Source of the DNA: Mycteria americana
Lineage: Eukaryota; Chordata; Aves; Ciconiiformes; Ciconiidae
Assembly (NCBI RefSeq): GCF_035582795.1
Contig: NC_134367.1
Location: forward strand, 5,690,062-5,754,061
Direction: 5' to 3'
Length of the DNA: 64,000 nucleotides
The first letter of the stretch is position 1, and each line of letters starts with the position of its first letter. The translations under genes were made by a program, and so were the position numbers. Positions 12,101 through 22,981 of the stretch are shown here, piece after piece. A model generated the notes under the pieces. The model was not told where the DNA came from. It worked only from the letters and a program-made list of their open reading frames with translations, and ran no database searches.

Positions 12101-13021
12101 GGGATGACTTGTGGAGTGAAACCAAAGAAGAAGAAGTCTATGATAAGGGTGGGCAAATGTTAGACAGTAGTTAGTGTACATTGGGATGCAGATACCCTCC
12201 ACTTCATGGATCAAGATATTCGTACGGCCTACATACCTTCATTAAAGATGACGATGTCTGAGTCTCCATATGGAAACTTTCATGAATACTTCCTAGTGTA
12301 AGAAGATGCATTGACTGCAGTGAGGTCAAAGATACATTTATACCAATGGTAACACAGAAAACTCAGCTCCAGATTTCCAGCTGAAGTTTATATGCTTTTC
12401 CACATTCAGGAGAGGCAATTAGCATCCTTGAATCCAGGAAATGCCAGGGAAGAAGGGGACTTCTTTATCTTTTTTCCTTCTTCCTCCTTTGAACAATGGT
12501 GGCAGGTAGCAGTAACAACACACTTGACAAAAGCAAGTAGCAAATCTGAGTTTTAAGAATTTTAACAGAAAATAAAAACATATGGGCTGAGTCTCATAAT
12601 GCAAGACTTAACTTCAAGTCTAACTTCTGTTACGTAATTAACCTAACTCTCATCATGAGCTGTAGTATAAAGGAAGAAAGCTTCAAAACACCCTGCAAGT
12701 TCAGTGAGAAACCTCCTTGAAAGAGCTAAGAACTTTGTATGTGTGGTCAAAGGGTTTGGATACTACTGTGGAGTAAATGGCAACAAAGAGGAAAAAATTA
12801 CAGAGAAAAGAAATATTGATGAAAAACTATTCCAAAAGGAAATGCTGCAGGTTCTCCTTTCCCATTTATGATTAATTTTGTGTTTCAATTAATTTTCAGC
12901 CAAGCTTTGAAAGTTTGAAGACATTTATTCCAACTGCCTTGGCAAAGTCTCCTGGATGTACCCATAGCTTCGTCAAGTTCACCACCCTGCTTCCTGCCTA
13001 TGCAAAACTGAAATAAAATAA
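6051..13021 (+). CDS. CRISP: CRISP gene A: CAP domain and hinge intact, ICR lost
   Basis: Cysteine-rich secretory protein, a secreted CAP-superfamily protein. Coding exons: 6051-6110, 7405-7524, 8013-8100, 9217-9362, 10114-10208, 11848-11936 and remnant 12900-13021. All junctions are GT-AG and in phase. Residues 1-20 form a signal peptide. The CAP domain covers about 37-170: VDMHN with H43, CGEN with E95, WYNE with E116, and GHYTQ with H135, so the full CAP tetrad is present. The hinge has four cysteines (C187, C190, C194, C199). In the last exon the codon of the first ICR cysteine is TGA (12908-12910), so the predicted product stops at residue 202 and lacks the channel-regulatory ICR, against about 245 residues for a normal CRISP. 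C63 is an extra cysteine. It could be a functional CAP-only protein or an early pseudogene. Orthology to a named CRISP cannot be settled from this window. Confidence 0.9.
7405..7524 (+). CDS. CRISP: Gene A exon 2: start of CAP domain
   Basis: Acceptor TTCAATTTAG, donor GATG|GTAAGT, 40 codons. It contains [10 protein letters not shown] with the first tetrad histidine (H43) and ends SASNMLRM, the usual family sequence at this boundary. Confidence 0.92.
8013..8100 (+). CDS. CRISP: Gene A exon 3: CAP domain, extra cysteine
   Basis: Acceptor CATTAAG, donor ACCA|GTAAGT, 88 nt, phase 1 out. It encodes [17 protein letters not shown]. The [10 protein letters not shown] core is diagnostic of CRISPs. 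The TGT at 8019-8021 (C63) has no counterpart in canonical CRISPs. Confidence 0.92.
9217..9362 (+). CDS. CRISP: Gene A exon 4: CGEN to GHYTQ
   Basis: Acceptor CTCTTTTCAG, donor CTCAG|GTAGAT, 146 nt. It carries CGENLFM (E95), the W-x-x-E box WYNE (E116) and GHYTQ (H135), the last three residues of the CAP tetrad. Confidence 0.94.
10114..10208 (+). CDS. CRISP: Gene A exon 5: CAP core and CAP2 motif
   Basis: Acceptor TGCCTACAG, donor CCAT|GTACGT, 95 nt. It encodes [17 protein letters not shown] and the YVCQYCP motif, giving four CAP-domain cysteines. Confidence 0.93.
10643..11709 (-). mobile_element. LTR-like avian interspersed repeat, antisense in gene A intron 5
   Basis: GC-rich island of about 1.07 kb. 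I recognise it from other bird genomes as a long-terminal-repeat-type sequence. The plus strand opens TGGGTTGACC and closes AAACCCCA, giving short inverted termini (TGGGGTTT at the start on the minus strand, AACCCA at the end). The interior (about 11030-11420) is an imperfect array of roughly 40-60-bp units built around CTCCAGC(A/G)T(G/A)GG and CCAC(A/G)GG(G/C)T. The array produces long but meaningless open frames on both strands (183 and 193 codons). No gag, pol or env homology is seen. I could not identify a clear target-site duplication, so the ends are approximate. Confidence 0.65.
11848..11936 (+). CDS. CRISP: Gene A exon 6: hinge
   Basis: Acceptor ATGTTTCAG, donor TGCA|GTAAGT, 89 nt. 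It finishes the CPMGN CAP2 motif and encodes the hinge, [15 protein letters not shown], with four cysteines in family spacing. Confidence 0.92.
12900..13021 (+). pseudogene. CRISP: Gene A exon 7: broken ICR exon
   Basis: The acceptor AATTTTCAG is intact and the exon aligns over its whole length with the gene C ICR exon, but it is damaged. In phase it reads T-K-L-stop, because the first ICR cysteine codon TGC is TGA at 12908-12910. Downstream remnants FEDIYSNC and [11 protein letters not shown] are in that same frame with a further stop between them. A central GCTHSFVK-like stretch lies in another frame, so at least two indels are present (122 nt against 128 in gene C). The old terminator TAA is at 13019-13021 and overlaps an AATAAA at 13012-13017. 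The next possible acceptor AGs also lead to stops. Confidence 0.85.
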
Positions 13022-14779
13022 CAGGCTCAGCTTTCCCATTCCTGGACATCTATCTCCTTAGTGACTTCTTTCACAAAAACAGATTTCATCCTACCTCTCC
13101 CACACATGCAGAAGGACTAACTTCAGTCCAATGACTCACATGAGAAAAACCTGTAGGAGGATGTGTATATTCTATTCGTGTAAGGGTCTAGAACATAGTG
13201 GAGATCTTAACTGAAATTTGGCATTTGGGTACCAGATATATTTAATGGTTAGCTTCTCACATCTTTCTTTTCCCAAAATGTTATCTAAGGAGCATTGTTT
13301 GAAGTTCTGTGGTTCTATATGTTTCATATGTTCTTAGTATAGATGGATAGTCCTTGGTCATGCAACTAGTCTTAACTTGACCATTTCGAACTATTGTACT
13401 GTTAACAGGACCAGAAGATAAACAGGATTACCTGAAATATGTAGTTCTCAAAAAGAATTAGGAGAGCAGCGCAGTTTCCACTAGAACTATTCTGGTTTAG
13501 AATCTGTATCTTTTGCTGACATACATTCTACTGTAAAATGCTCGGTTGTATTTAATCATAAAGAAAAAAAGTGTATTTCATTTAAATTAATGATCCTGCT
13601 TATAGTATAAGATTGTATTTAGCACAAATACACGTAACCAAACCTGCCCTCTAATGGACAAGAACTGTCTGAGAGAGAAAAGGGCTTAATTCACAAAAAT
13701 AGATAGCCAAGGGGAAAGGTTCCTGCATTTGGAAATTTTGCTTTTAATAACAAGTAAAGCTGTCTACCAAAATTATTTTTTTAATATCTGCTTTTGCTGT
13801 ATCAATCATTAAATTGCTCATTCTTCACTGACCAATTCATTGTTATTTTCCTTCTTTCTTATTACCATGAAATACAGTTCACTTAACTTCCACCAACTCT
13901 ATGACTTTATCAGCATTAGGTCTTGAAGGGAGCCTGATTCTTTAGCACATAAGCAGAAAAAGATCATGTGAGAAACTGAAGATTTCCTAGGCAAAACCAG
14001 AAGTCAGGCAAACACCTTCCCTTCCGATTCTCTTTCAGAGAGAATGACCATTAGCATAAATAACATGCAATACTCACTTCTGTGACCTTTGGGAAGCAAG
14101 TGCTCGTCTGTGCAGTCAACAGTGGGACTAAATATTATTTTAGTCTCACCTCACAATGGTTTCACAATCCAGTCCTCCTTTAGTAAGGAAGCTGTTGTCA
14201 TAATTAAAATTCCAAGTCCCAGAGTCTTTGGCACAGAATAATTTTAGCACACACTTCTGACTCACTCATTTCAGTGGCAATTTCAGCACACATTTCTGAC
14301 TCATTCATTTTGGTGGCATTTCTTCTCATATAAAAGATGAGCATTAAGTTAAAAGCCTGGTTTCACAATCCAAAGTGTTTATTGTTTGGGTTGTTATTTT
14401 TCTCATTCATCTCCACCACTTTTTCCCTCCATGATATACTGCCCTCTCATTTGGGTACATCTCACTAATAAATTAAGCAATGCCAAGACATAGATGTGAG
14501 TGCTGGAACATGCCTTACTGCACTCTTGAAAAATTAGCACAGGGCCAAATAAGAATGATGATAACACAATAGCTAATCCAGTGTTCTTATCATTAAGGAA
14601 ATGGGTAGACCCGTTACCCCCACTCCTAAAAAAGTCCATTTACTATGAGTAATGGGTCTAGAAATCTATTCCCTTCTGTTGTAACCCATACCACAAGAAC
14701 TGATTTCTCAGCCACTCGTAAGAGGAAAGGAGTAGTGTAATGAAGTAAAAATCAGACCTCATGCATCTCACCCATGAGG
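13022..14779. other. Intergenic between gene A and pseudogene B, part 1
   Basis: No gene recognised. It contains the 40-bp tandem duplication at 14241-14320. The open frames are short and featureless. Confidence 0.5.
14241..14320. repeat. Tandem duplication, 2 x 40 bp
   Basis: Two adjacent 40-bp units (14241-14280 and 14281-14320). Both contain AGCACACA(C/T)TTCTGACTCA(C/T)TCATTT and end in a GTGGCA-type sequence. They differ at only a few sites. Confidence 0.85.
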
Positions 14780-15010
14780 ACCCAGGGAACTAAATGTCAA
14801 TAAGCCTAATTTAGATATCCAGGAAGATAATGGAGCAAATTGTTTACCAGTCATTTTGTAATCAGTAGAGAATAAAATACCAGCATGGATTCGTCATGAG
14901 CTGATCTTGCCAAACCAAACTTTCTTCAGTGAGTAACTCGGATGAGCGGCTGTTGTTTTGGCTTTAGTAGCATGTTTGGCAAAGTCACAAAAGACATTTG
15001 CGAACTAGGG
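14780..15010 (+). mobile_element. Ancient CR1 fragment
   Basis: The stretch around 14880-14930, with CAGCATGGATTCGTCATGA followed by CTTGCCAAACCAAAC, matches the CR1 RT segment that encodes Q-H-G-F-x-x-x-x-S-C-x-T-N (compare the young copy near 35630). It is strongly decayed and no frame remains. The ends are estimated. Confidence 0.45.
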
Positions 15011-16325
15011 AGACGAGGTTCAGATGAAGGTAATAAGACACGGCACATACATGCTGTTGAACACACACATCCGTGATGCTCCTGTGCAGGGGGCAGAGAC
15101 GGAGGCCTCTGGCAATGCGGTTAGGTGCGGCACAGACAGCCGGTACTCACATGCAGATCTAATTGCACAGTTTTCGTATGTGATGTCCATGACCTTCCCC
15201 AGCCACAAGTCACAATCACGGCTGAAGACAGCTTTTGCCAATGATATGGAAAACCTTCACTGAATGCTTTCCTTCGTTAAAGAAGGGTTAGATCCACATT
15301 CCCATTTGCCACAAGCACATTTAGGGCATTTTTGGGGACAAAAACAAGTTCTGAGTTCCCAGGTTACTTCCAACAATCATTAAGAGCTGATTCTGTTCTA
15401 AGAAATATGCCAGAATTTTAATCCATTACAGTTTAGTATAAAATTAATAACTGGTACTTAGGAGATAAAAGATCTGGAGAGGTAATAAAAATGGATAGAT
15501 CAATGATGGTATAAACAACCCTTGGAGCAGGAAAACGAAGATGTCCTCTGCTGTGCTACAGAGACGCTAATCTGATCCTGTTTCCTTCAAGGAATATTAT
15601 ATTCTTTTTCTCTCCAAAGGGACATACCTTTGATGGGTGAAGTACAGAATGTTTTCCTCACCTATCCCAAATAGCATTTAACCTAGTACTTACAGTACCT
15701 TCTTCATAAACATTGGCTTTACTGCAGTCAGGCATTGCATCAGGTCTCGTGTTCCCCTGACACATTCTCTCACTACAAAGCAAATTGGTAAAAAGTAGAC
15801 CTCCACCAACACCTTTTTTTCATTTAAGCATATTTTGGAAGGAAGATGGCTATGAACAGCTTTATGTGGGGTCAAGCTACTGGTTTTTCTTGGGCATGAG
15901 AAAGGTTTAGTGACTGACTCTGGTACTAAATGGTCATGTTGCAACCAGGCAGTGCCAGTAAAATACTTAAAAGCCATTATAACAGATATTTCATAATGCA
16001 TTGCAAGGCAGTGTGCCTTGTCCCTGATAGCTCCCTGTGGTCACTGGGTTCCCCACATTAGATCATGCATTCCTCCTAACACATCCTGTTCCTGGCTCAT
16101 TTCACCTTTCAAGGTGAAACCCTTAAAACCCTTCCTACCTTTACCAAGGCTCCAGAGCAGACAAGGAGCTGCCATGGGAGGCCTCATGGAAAGGGGTCAT
16201 TTCCCATTCCTCCTTCTCACCTACTTCTGATGGAGCTCCCTGCAGACAGCTGGCTGCTCTAGGACAGTGCCTGAATTATGTCCCATATCATGGGCCCCTG
16301 GTTCACTGTGGAAAAGTACACAATT
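15011..16325. other. Intergenic DNA, nothing recognised
   Basis: Overlapping open frames on both strands at 15020-15263 and a minus frame at 15690-16001 have no known motif. No splice-consistent exon was found. Confidence 0.4.
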
Positions 16326-16480
16326 TAGAATAGAATAGAATAGAATAGAATAGAATAGAATAGAATAGAATAGGATAGGATAGGATAGGATAGGATAGGA
16401 TAGAATAGAATAAATTCCGTTGGAAGGGATCTACAATGATCACCTAGTCCAACTGCCTGACCACAAATTAGTTTAGAACT
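16326..16480 (-). repeat. CR1-type 3' end with expanded pentanucleotide microsatellite
   Basis: Positions 16326-16412 are an uninterrupted pentanucleotide array. A (TAGAA)n block is followed by a (TAGGA)n block and then two TAGAA units. It abuts 'TTGGAAGGGATCTACAATGATCACCTAGTCCAACTGCC' sequence (to about 16480), which is the reverse complement of a CR1-like 3' end. The array is therefore the expanded 3' tail of a minus-strand element. Confidence 0.8.
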
Positions 16481-18874
16481 AGTTCCTGTTTAAACTGCAA
16501 AAATTATCTCACTTGTGCAAGGGAGTATCAGGAACAGCGAAACTTTATGGTGTGCACAGTTCAGCTAAGGCAGTATCCTGTCTCTCGCCATTGCAAAAAT
16601 AATGTCCTTTAATGGCAGGCAGAAAAATCCTGTGGCAGGCAGAACTGAGTTTGCTTTTTCCCCAGATTTGATATCCAACAGTCATGACATCCTTTCAGTG
16701 CTGAAACAGAAACTTTTATGTCATTTTGAAAACGTATCATCATTAGTTATGAAACTTCTGGATATTCCTAGAACACATGCAGCCTTCTGAAAGCTGTAAG
16801 ACGGATGTATTTTAGACCCTTCTCATGCTGTAGGCCTTGATTCACTTATTTCTCAGAATTTGAAGAAATGTTCTTAAAACCTGCAAAGCGAAAACATGCA
16901 GTAGACTTTTCAATGTGTGCCTAGAGCCTTGATTGATTTGACACTTCAAAATGTTACAACAATGTTTCAAGGGTGAGGATGGAAAAATGGTGAAGCCTTG
17001 TTATGTGTGGTGGGTTTGAAAAATCCCTCCTGAAACTGTGGATTGCCTCTAACTTAGACTCTCTCCTGGCTGCATGATACAACAGCTCTTTCCCAAAATT
17101 CAAGAAAGATATTGTACATGCTTTAAAGTAACATTTGTTCTTTGTGAAAGGGAGTTGAATGAAACGAAATGTGTGTCCATCTGAACAAATAACTGCAAGA
17201 AGGGTCTCTAATTTTTAAATAACACCCTCATCACAGGGCTAACTTTCCTTAAGCCAAAGAATGCTTTGTATTCGTTGGCATGTGGCAGGACAGTACCGCT
17301 TAACAATGCGTCTGTACATCTAATGGGCTTTATAAGAGAAGTAAATTTTAAGTAAATGACAATGCATTCCAAAGATTGGTGAGAGCTATTATAACTCCCA
17401 AATTGTATACGGTGTAATCAACAGCAGGAGAAAAATAACCCCATGTTGTCTCTTTTCAAGACTATTTTCACATGAATAGGCTTCATTTTGCTTGTACATT
17501 TTATTTATTTATTTCCTAATAACATCCAAGGAGCAAACTCCACAACATTTTAAAAGACAGAGCTAGAAACCACACAAACATGTGGCCTTAATACAAGGAT
17601 ATCTTTGAAAGCAGGCACAACAAACCAACAAATCTCATAAATTAATCTAAAATGTTGAACACTGACTTTTGATAATATAATGTCTTCAGTGAGTTTCTTT
17701 CCATAGTTTCTTGAGACTTGAAGAGGGAGCTCTGTGTTTTTAATCTGCCTGACAGCTTTCAGCAAAGCTCTGCCTGGCGTGTATCACAACAGCAAAAATG
17801 TACTTACTGCAAGAGACATCATCATTAGATAGTATAGTTCACAAATATTTATGTTTTAAAATATGCTAATTAAATTTAACATCCCGTACACTATTTTTAA
17901 TGTATCTATCAATTTTTTGTTTTTCCTTTTTCACACTAAACACGTTATTAACATTTGAGGAAGCCAAGAAATGTAGTCTCTGCAATCACTACCAACAACT
18001 TGCTATGAAAGCACGCGTGAATGCATTGATCAAAATATGGAAAATCCCATAGTATTCAAATACAGTCTTGAACAAAGTCCTAAGCATTGAAGGGAAGGAG
18101 AGCTTGACTTTTTGAAATGCATGTCACAAGCAGCTGAAATTGCATGATAGATAAAACTTTCCATTCCTCAGCTAAGCCTCATTGGATGATAACTAAAAAA
18201 AAGAGGCTACAGCGAGCGTCCAAAGATTGGGAGTATAGTACCATAATGAAGTTGCACTTACACTTTTCACACTTCTGATTTTGATTGCTACATTAGACAA
18301 ATACATTAATTTTTAGTATACTTTTTCCTGCGTTTTTGCAGGAGCATGTACCTTTGGCTTAATCTCCTCTCACATAATTATGTAAACCCAGAGAAATTAA
18401 TTGAAATTGTAAGTTTACACAAGATCAAAAAATATTTGGGTTTTTTTTTCCCATCCAGTTAATTCCTGCCAGTGCTGGTTCATCCTTCCATATTGTTTGT
18501 CTAACTTTTAACCTATCATATGTAAGATTGGTTTTATCAAACAGCTTTCCTCTGAGGCTGAGTCATCACCTGCTACATACTATGCTATATCTAGTACCAG
18601 ACTGTCCACAGTCTGGGTCGGCCAGGTTTTTATTTTGTTCTGCAAGAGTAAAGACATCATAAAAAATATAATGGATTTTAAAATGGCCTTAAAAAAATTG
18701 GGGCTGTTGTAATTCAGATATTAATCATCTGAGCAGAAAGGTGCTTTTTCTACTTGTATGGAGAGAATCCTCATTAATTTTCTCTGTAACAGTTAGCCAC
18801 AGATAAGCTTTATAGATAAATGTTATACAACAAAGTAATGGACTTTGTTCTAACTCTTTCTATGCCATTTTCAG
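16481..18874. other. Upstream region of pseudogene B
   Basis: AT-rich, no gene recognised. It ends at an acceptor-like CTATGCCATTTTCAG immediately before the B start codon. Confidence 0.4.
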
Positions 18875-18934
18875 ATGGATTTCCTGACTTTATGTGTGTG
18901 TCCACCTGCTCTGCTGCATCAGCTTGCTGGACAG
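18875..18934 (+). pseudogene. CRISP: Pseudogene B exon 1: intact signal-peptide exon
   Basis: ATG follows TTTTCAG directly. Twenty codons read MDFLTL...ALLHQLAGQ, then donor CAG|GTAAGA. The gene C counterpart reads MDLLTA...ALLHQSDGQ with the same length, so B is closer to C than to A here. Confidence 0.85.
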
Positions 18935-19870
18935 GTAAGAAAGATAAACCAAATTTTAAAGAAAATAGAAATAATCTACAGATAATTTTACATACCTGCA
19001 GATTATCATTTTATCAATTTCCAGCTGTAAAAGAAGACAACAGATGTATACTCAGGAGATGCACGTTCAGATCTTATCAGGCCCAGAGATGATCTGTGCC
19101 CTCAGCTGGCCCAAGAAATGCTCCAGAACCTGAAATATACCTGAAATATATACCCTGAAATAGAGCTGTGGCACCCACAACCCTCTGTTTGGCACCCAGG
19201 CTGCCTGCACAGTGCCTTACACAAGAGATACGTGTGTCCAGATTAGATGCAAATTGCAAACAAAGACGGAGCAAGGAGTGGCCTATTTCAATTTAATAGG
19301 AAGTAAGGTTTTAATCCTCCCACTCCCTTTGTGCTGTGGCATGCACAACGGTTACAGATTTCCCTTGGCGTGGCAGAAGCTATCAGAGGCAGTCAGGACC
19401 ACACATTTGGATTTAAGCAGCTACATTTCTCCTAGAGCTGTCTGTAGGGATCCTCTAATCTGGGCCTCAGCCCGTCCACTGTAATATGTTAAGAATAAAC
19501 CTCATACTTTTTCAGCTTGAAGTGGCAGGGACTGCCCATTGCTGTAAGTATATTTATTACTCTGCCTATAATATGCTTTGGCCATAGTTTGCTAAGTTTT
19601 CATTTAGTAGCAGCACTGTATCAAACAATTTCTATAAAATTTTCCTTAAGTCTTGCTGTTACTGCTGTTCGGGCTGTTTTGGGGGGAGCTGTTTTTCAGA
19701 ATCTGGTCTATGATTAAAAATAACCTATTAAAAATCAGGTTTTTTTAATCTGGGTCAGCTCCTCAGCACAATTCACCATAAGGTCCAACATCAAGTCCTT
19801 TTGTTACAACTAAGGGGCCATAAAAAGGCAGAAATGAGCTGCGTGGGAGGAGGAACATCAAACTATGCTA

Positions 19871-20185
19871 TTATAGAATCATAGAATCATAGAATAGATT
19901 GGGTTGGAAGGGCCCTTTAAAGGTCATCTAGTCCAACTCTCCTGCAATGAGCAGGGACATCTTCAACTAGACAGGTTGGTCAGAGCCTGGTCCAACCTGA
20001 CCTTGAATGTTTCCAGGGATGGGGCATCTACCACCTCACCGGGCAACCTGGGCCAGTGTTTCACCACCCTCATTGTAAAAAATTTCTTCCTTATATCTAG
20101 TCTGAATCTTCCCTTGTTTAGTTTCAAACCATTACCCCTTGTCCTATCACAACAGGCCCTGCTAGAAAGTTTGTCCCCTTTACTT
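19871..20185 (-). mobile_element. CR1 LINE 3' fragment, antisense, inside pseudogene B
   Basis: The plus strand shows the classical inverted CR1 3' end: ATAGAATCATAGAATCATAGAAT at 19874-19896, then GGTTGGAAGGGCCC, AAAGGTCATCTAGTCCAACT and the 'TTTCCAGGGATGGGGCATCTACCACCTC' region near 20010, up to CCCCTTGTCCTATCACAACAGG near 20140. It is 5'-truncated and moderately diverged. It lies in what was intron 2 of B. Confidence 0.92.
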
Positions 20186-20897
20186 CATGAATAGCTCATG
20201 GGTGGGATTTCAGACATAATCTGTAAAAGTGCAGAGACTGAGTTTGTAGGGGTGGAATTGAGGGATGGAGGAGCAACAAAAAATTACTAGAATAGATTGG
20301 TTGCCTCATCTGACAGCACCATGGAAGTGAAGTTATTTGGGATGGCTTCCACAGGTTACCACCGCAGGAAGAGGGGGATCATCCCCAGTGCCACCACTAC
20401 GTTTCCTCCTTACTGAGTTGATTCCATTTCCTAATCTGGAAGAAAACTATCCAGTCTGGCTGGGTTGCTGCTTTGCTGGCTTTACAGTTGAGCTGGCTTG
20501 GCGTGGGCTCCAGCAAGTGCTAGAGTTGCAGAGGCAGAGGAGGAAGGGCAATAGTCCGGGACTGAGATATGCAGATACAGAAAGGAATAGAATCTTCTCT
20601 GGAGATAATGGGAAACTATCAGATGGCTCCAAATCAGTTGCATCCCAGGAGTGCTCTCCTTTTCTCTCCTTTCATCTGTTTCCCCTCTTCAGCCACTAGC
20701 ACAGTCCCTCCCCATCAACAGTAAGTCGATGTGCTTGTTGTCCTCATCAAGTAGATGTGCTGTGAAGGGAAAGAATTAAAAGGAAAGGGTAAGAAAGACA
20801 GTGACTGTGCATGGGAAGTGGTCATCTCTTCTACTGTTTATTTAGCCTGTAATGCAGCTCAGAGAGAGAGACATATCCAACTTTTTATTTCTTTAAG

Positions 20898-20985
20898 GAA
20901 TGCAGTCCTGCTGCTGCGAGAAATCCCCAGCACTGTGCAAATCAGTGCACTTAATTCCACAGTTCTCAGCAGTACAGGAAAACAA
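20898..20985 (+). pseudogene. CRISP: Pseudogene B exon 3 with in-frame stop
   Basis: Acceptor TTCTTTAAG, donor AACAA|GTAAGT, 88 nt as in gene A. In phase it reads E-C-S-P-A-A-A-R-N-P-Q-H-C-A-N-Q-C-T-stop, against [19 protein letters not shown] in gene A. The stop TAA (20952-20954) stands where A has TTA. Confidence 0.88.
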
Positions 20986-22114
20986 GTAAGTGAAAGAGTT
21001 AGGATGGTCCATCTATACATAATCACAGTGCTGCAATTAAATAATTCACTGGGTTTTCCAGGGCTGCTTGTGTTCCTCCATTTACATCCACCTATGTGCC
21101 GTGTTTCATTCTGGGGACTCCTAAAACACCCACATCTCTATGCATGGGACTCTTGCTTCCAGCTGAAAACAGGCTCAGTTCAGAGAGGAAATTTTCATCT
21201 TTGAATAACTGTTGTTTATTACCTGCAGAGTGGTCAAATGTTTCATGTAAGGGTATGAAAATTAAGTGCTTAACCCATTCTGCCTCAGTCAGCTGTACTG
21301 CTAAATTTTAAGAATAATTTACCTCTGTATCTTGTATACAGAATGTATATTCTTTGCTTGATTGCACTGTTTGTTCCACCTAGTTAAAGCATAATGATCC
21401 TCTGGACAATAGACAGGAGTTTGTGTAGCACCCTTTGGGCCAAGCTCTAAACTAGATTAACATCCCCTCAATGCACCCTTTGCTATGAAGTTCAGTACAC
21501 CAATTGTATACAGATCAGAGGTGGCCTTCGTTTTCTGTATGTCTCATACTCCAAAAATCAGTTTCATAATCTACAGCAAATCAGACCCTTTAAACAGAAG
21601 TTTAAAGCAATCTGATGGAAAGCAAATACCTTCTAAAGACTTAAATGTAAATGCTTAGATGTGTCAACTCTGGAAGATGGTTGAAAACATTTCATGGAAA
21701 GGAACTCATTCCCTAGTCAGTCTTTGCTTTTTGAGAGTCATGTCTCATGACATCCAATACTCATGAATAAAGTTACTTCTCAGTATGAATAAAGAGCTGA
21801 GCAAATAAAGGTAGGGGAAACCTATTGCAACAGTCTTGTGACATCAAGTATTCTGTATTAATTGCCCATGTACATGCTCTTATCCTGTAATAAACATGAG
21901 ATAACAAAACTGACAATGCAAAAGAGACATATTACCTCCTATTTTTTACCAGGCATGTGGAGAAAAAGCAGACACTTGAGGAGTCATGGTGGGTAGCTAT
22001 ACGTTGACAGCTCTAGCTTATCCTGGGATAACAAGGTTCAGATGCCTGCACACTCAGGACCTAAACTTTTTTGTGTTACTTTTTGGAGACTTCGTCTTTT
22101 TGACTTTTCTACAG

Positions 22115-22249
22115 CTATGGCTTGTGGTGAAGACCTTTTCATGTCACCCATGGTTCTTTCTGGTTGATGACCATTATTTCCATTGATGAGGCCTTCTATG
22201 ACCTCTTTCCAAGGTCAAAACTCATGAGCCATAGTTCATAAACCTACAG
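22115..22249 (+). pseudogene. CRISP: Pseudogene B exon 4: CGED box then stop
   Basis: Acceptor TTTTCTACAG. In phase it reads T-M-A-C-G-E-D-L-F-M-S before TGA at 22165-22167; gene A reads [11 protein letters not shown]. Nucleotide similarity continues past the stop (an ATGAGG block and a CATAAACCTACAG end like CATTACACTCAG), with about 11 nt net loss. The 3' end is inferred from that alignment. Confidence 0.8.
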
Positions 22250-22981
22250 GTTTACTTAAAATCATGAGTTTGAAAAAGTAGTACACTCAAGGCATTTTTT
22301 CTCTCTGCTCTGGTCTGTTTTTTCCCTAGGTGTTTCAGGATTTCATCAGAAATGTACAGGCTACAAGCAAAACAAAAGTTATGGTTCCTTCTTAACCAAG
22401 GGACTGCGTGGGCTGGACATCAGGAAAAGACACTAAGTACCTCTTAGCCATATATTAAAGAGCACAAAAGTGTAAGTGCAAGAGCTACAAAAGTGTAATC
22501 CCTTGCTTTCTGCTGTTGAAATCAGGTAGACGCGCACTTTGAAAGGTTTCATTTCCAAGCACCATTTTTAATAGAAAGGGAAAAGCTTTGGAGATGCATT
22601 TGTCAAAATAATGTATGAAATACAAGCTTTTTTGTTAGCCCCTTCCCGTGAGGCTGACTTTGGGAAACATTTCTTGTGACACTGACTGGCAGAGATTTGA
22701 ATCCCTTGCCCAGCTTAGACGGGTGAGGTGTATGGTGTCACCGAAGGTCCTACCCTTCTGACTTGGAAAATTATAGAAAAGAGATAGTGCTTTAAGAAAG
22801 CTGCATCTTACTCACCACTGCTTCACTAAATCAGTCTTCTTTCCATTTGAAATCAGCTAGGATGAGGACATGCAGCAGAATGGACTTGCAGTGACTGGCA
22901 ATCTGCAATATTAAGCATGGCTTGAAAGCCAGTTCATCTATCACCTGTTTTCTTTCAAATTTTCCATTCTTTAGATTTCAG

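Noticed and set aside
12908-12910. TGA at a cysteine position in gene A could be read as selenocysteine
   Set aside because: CRISPs are not known selenoproteins, the exon has further stops and frameshifts downstream, and I saw no SECIS-like element. A simple nonsense change explains it.
22330-22437. Possible pseudogene B exons 5 and 6
   Set aside because: Begins after CCCTAG with GTGTTTC like exon 5 of gene A, but alignment breaks quickly and the implied intron would be only 80 bp. Kept as a note only.
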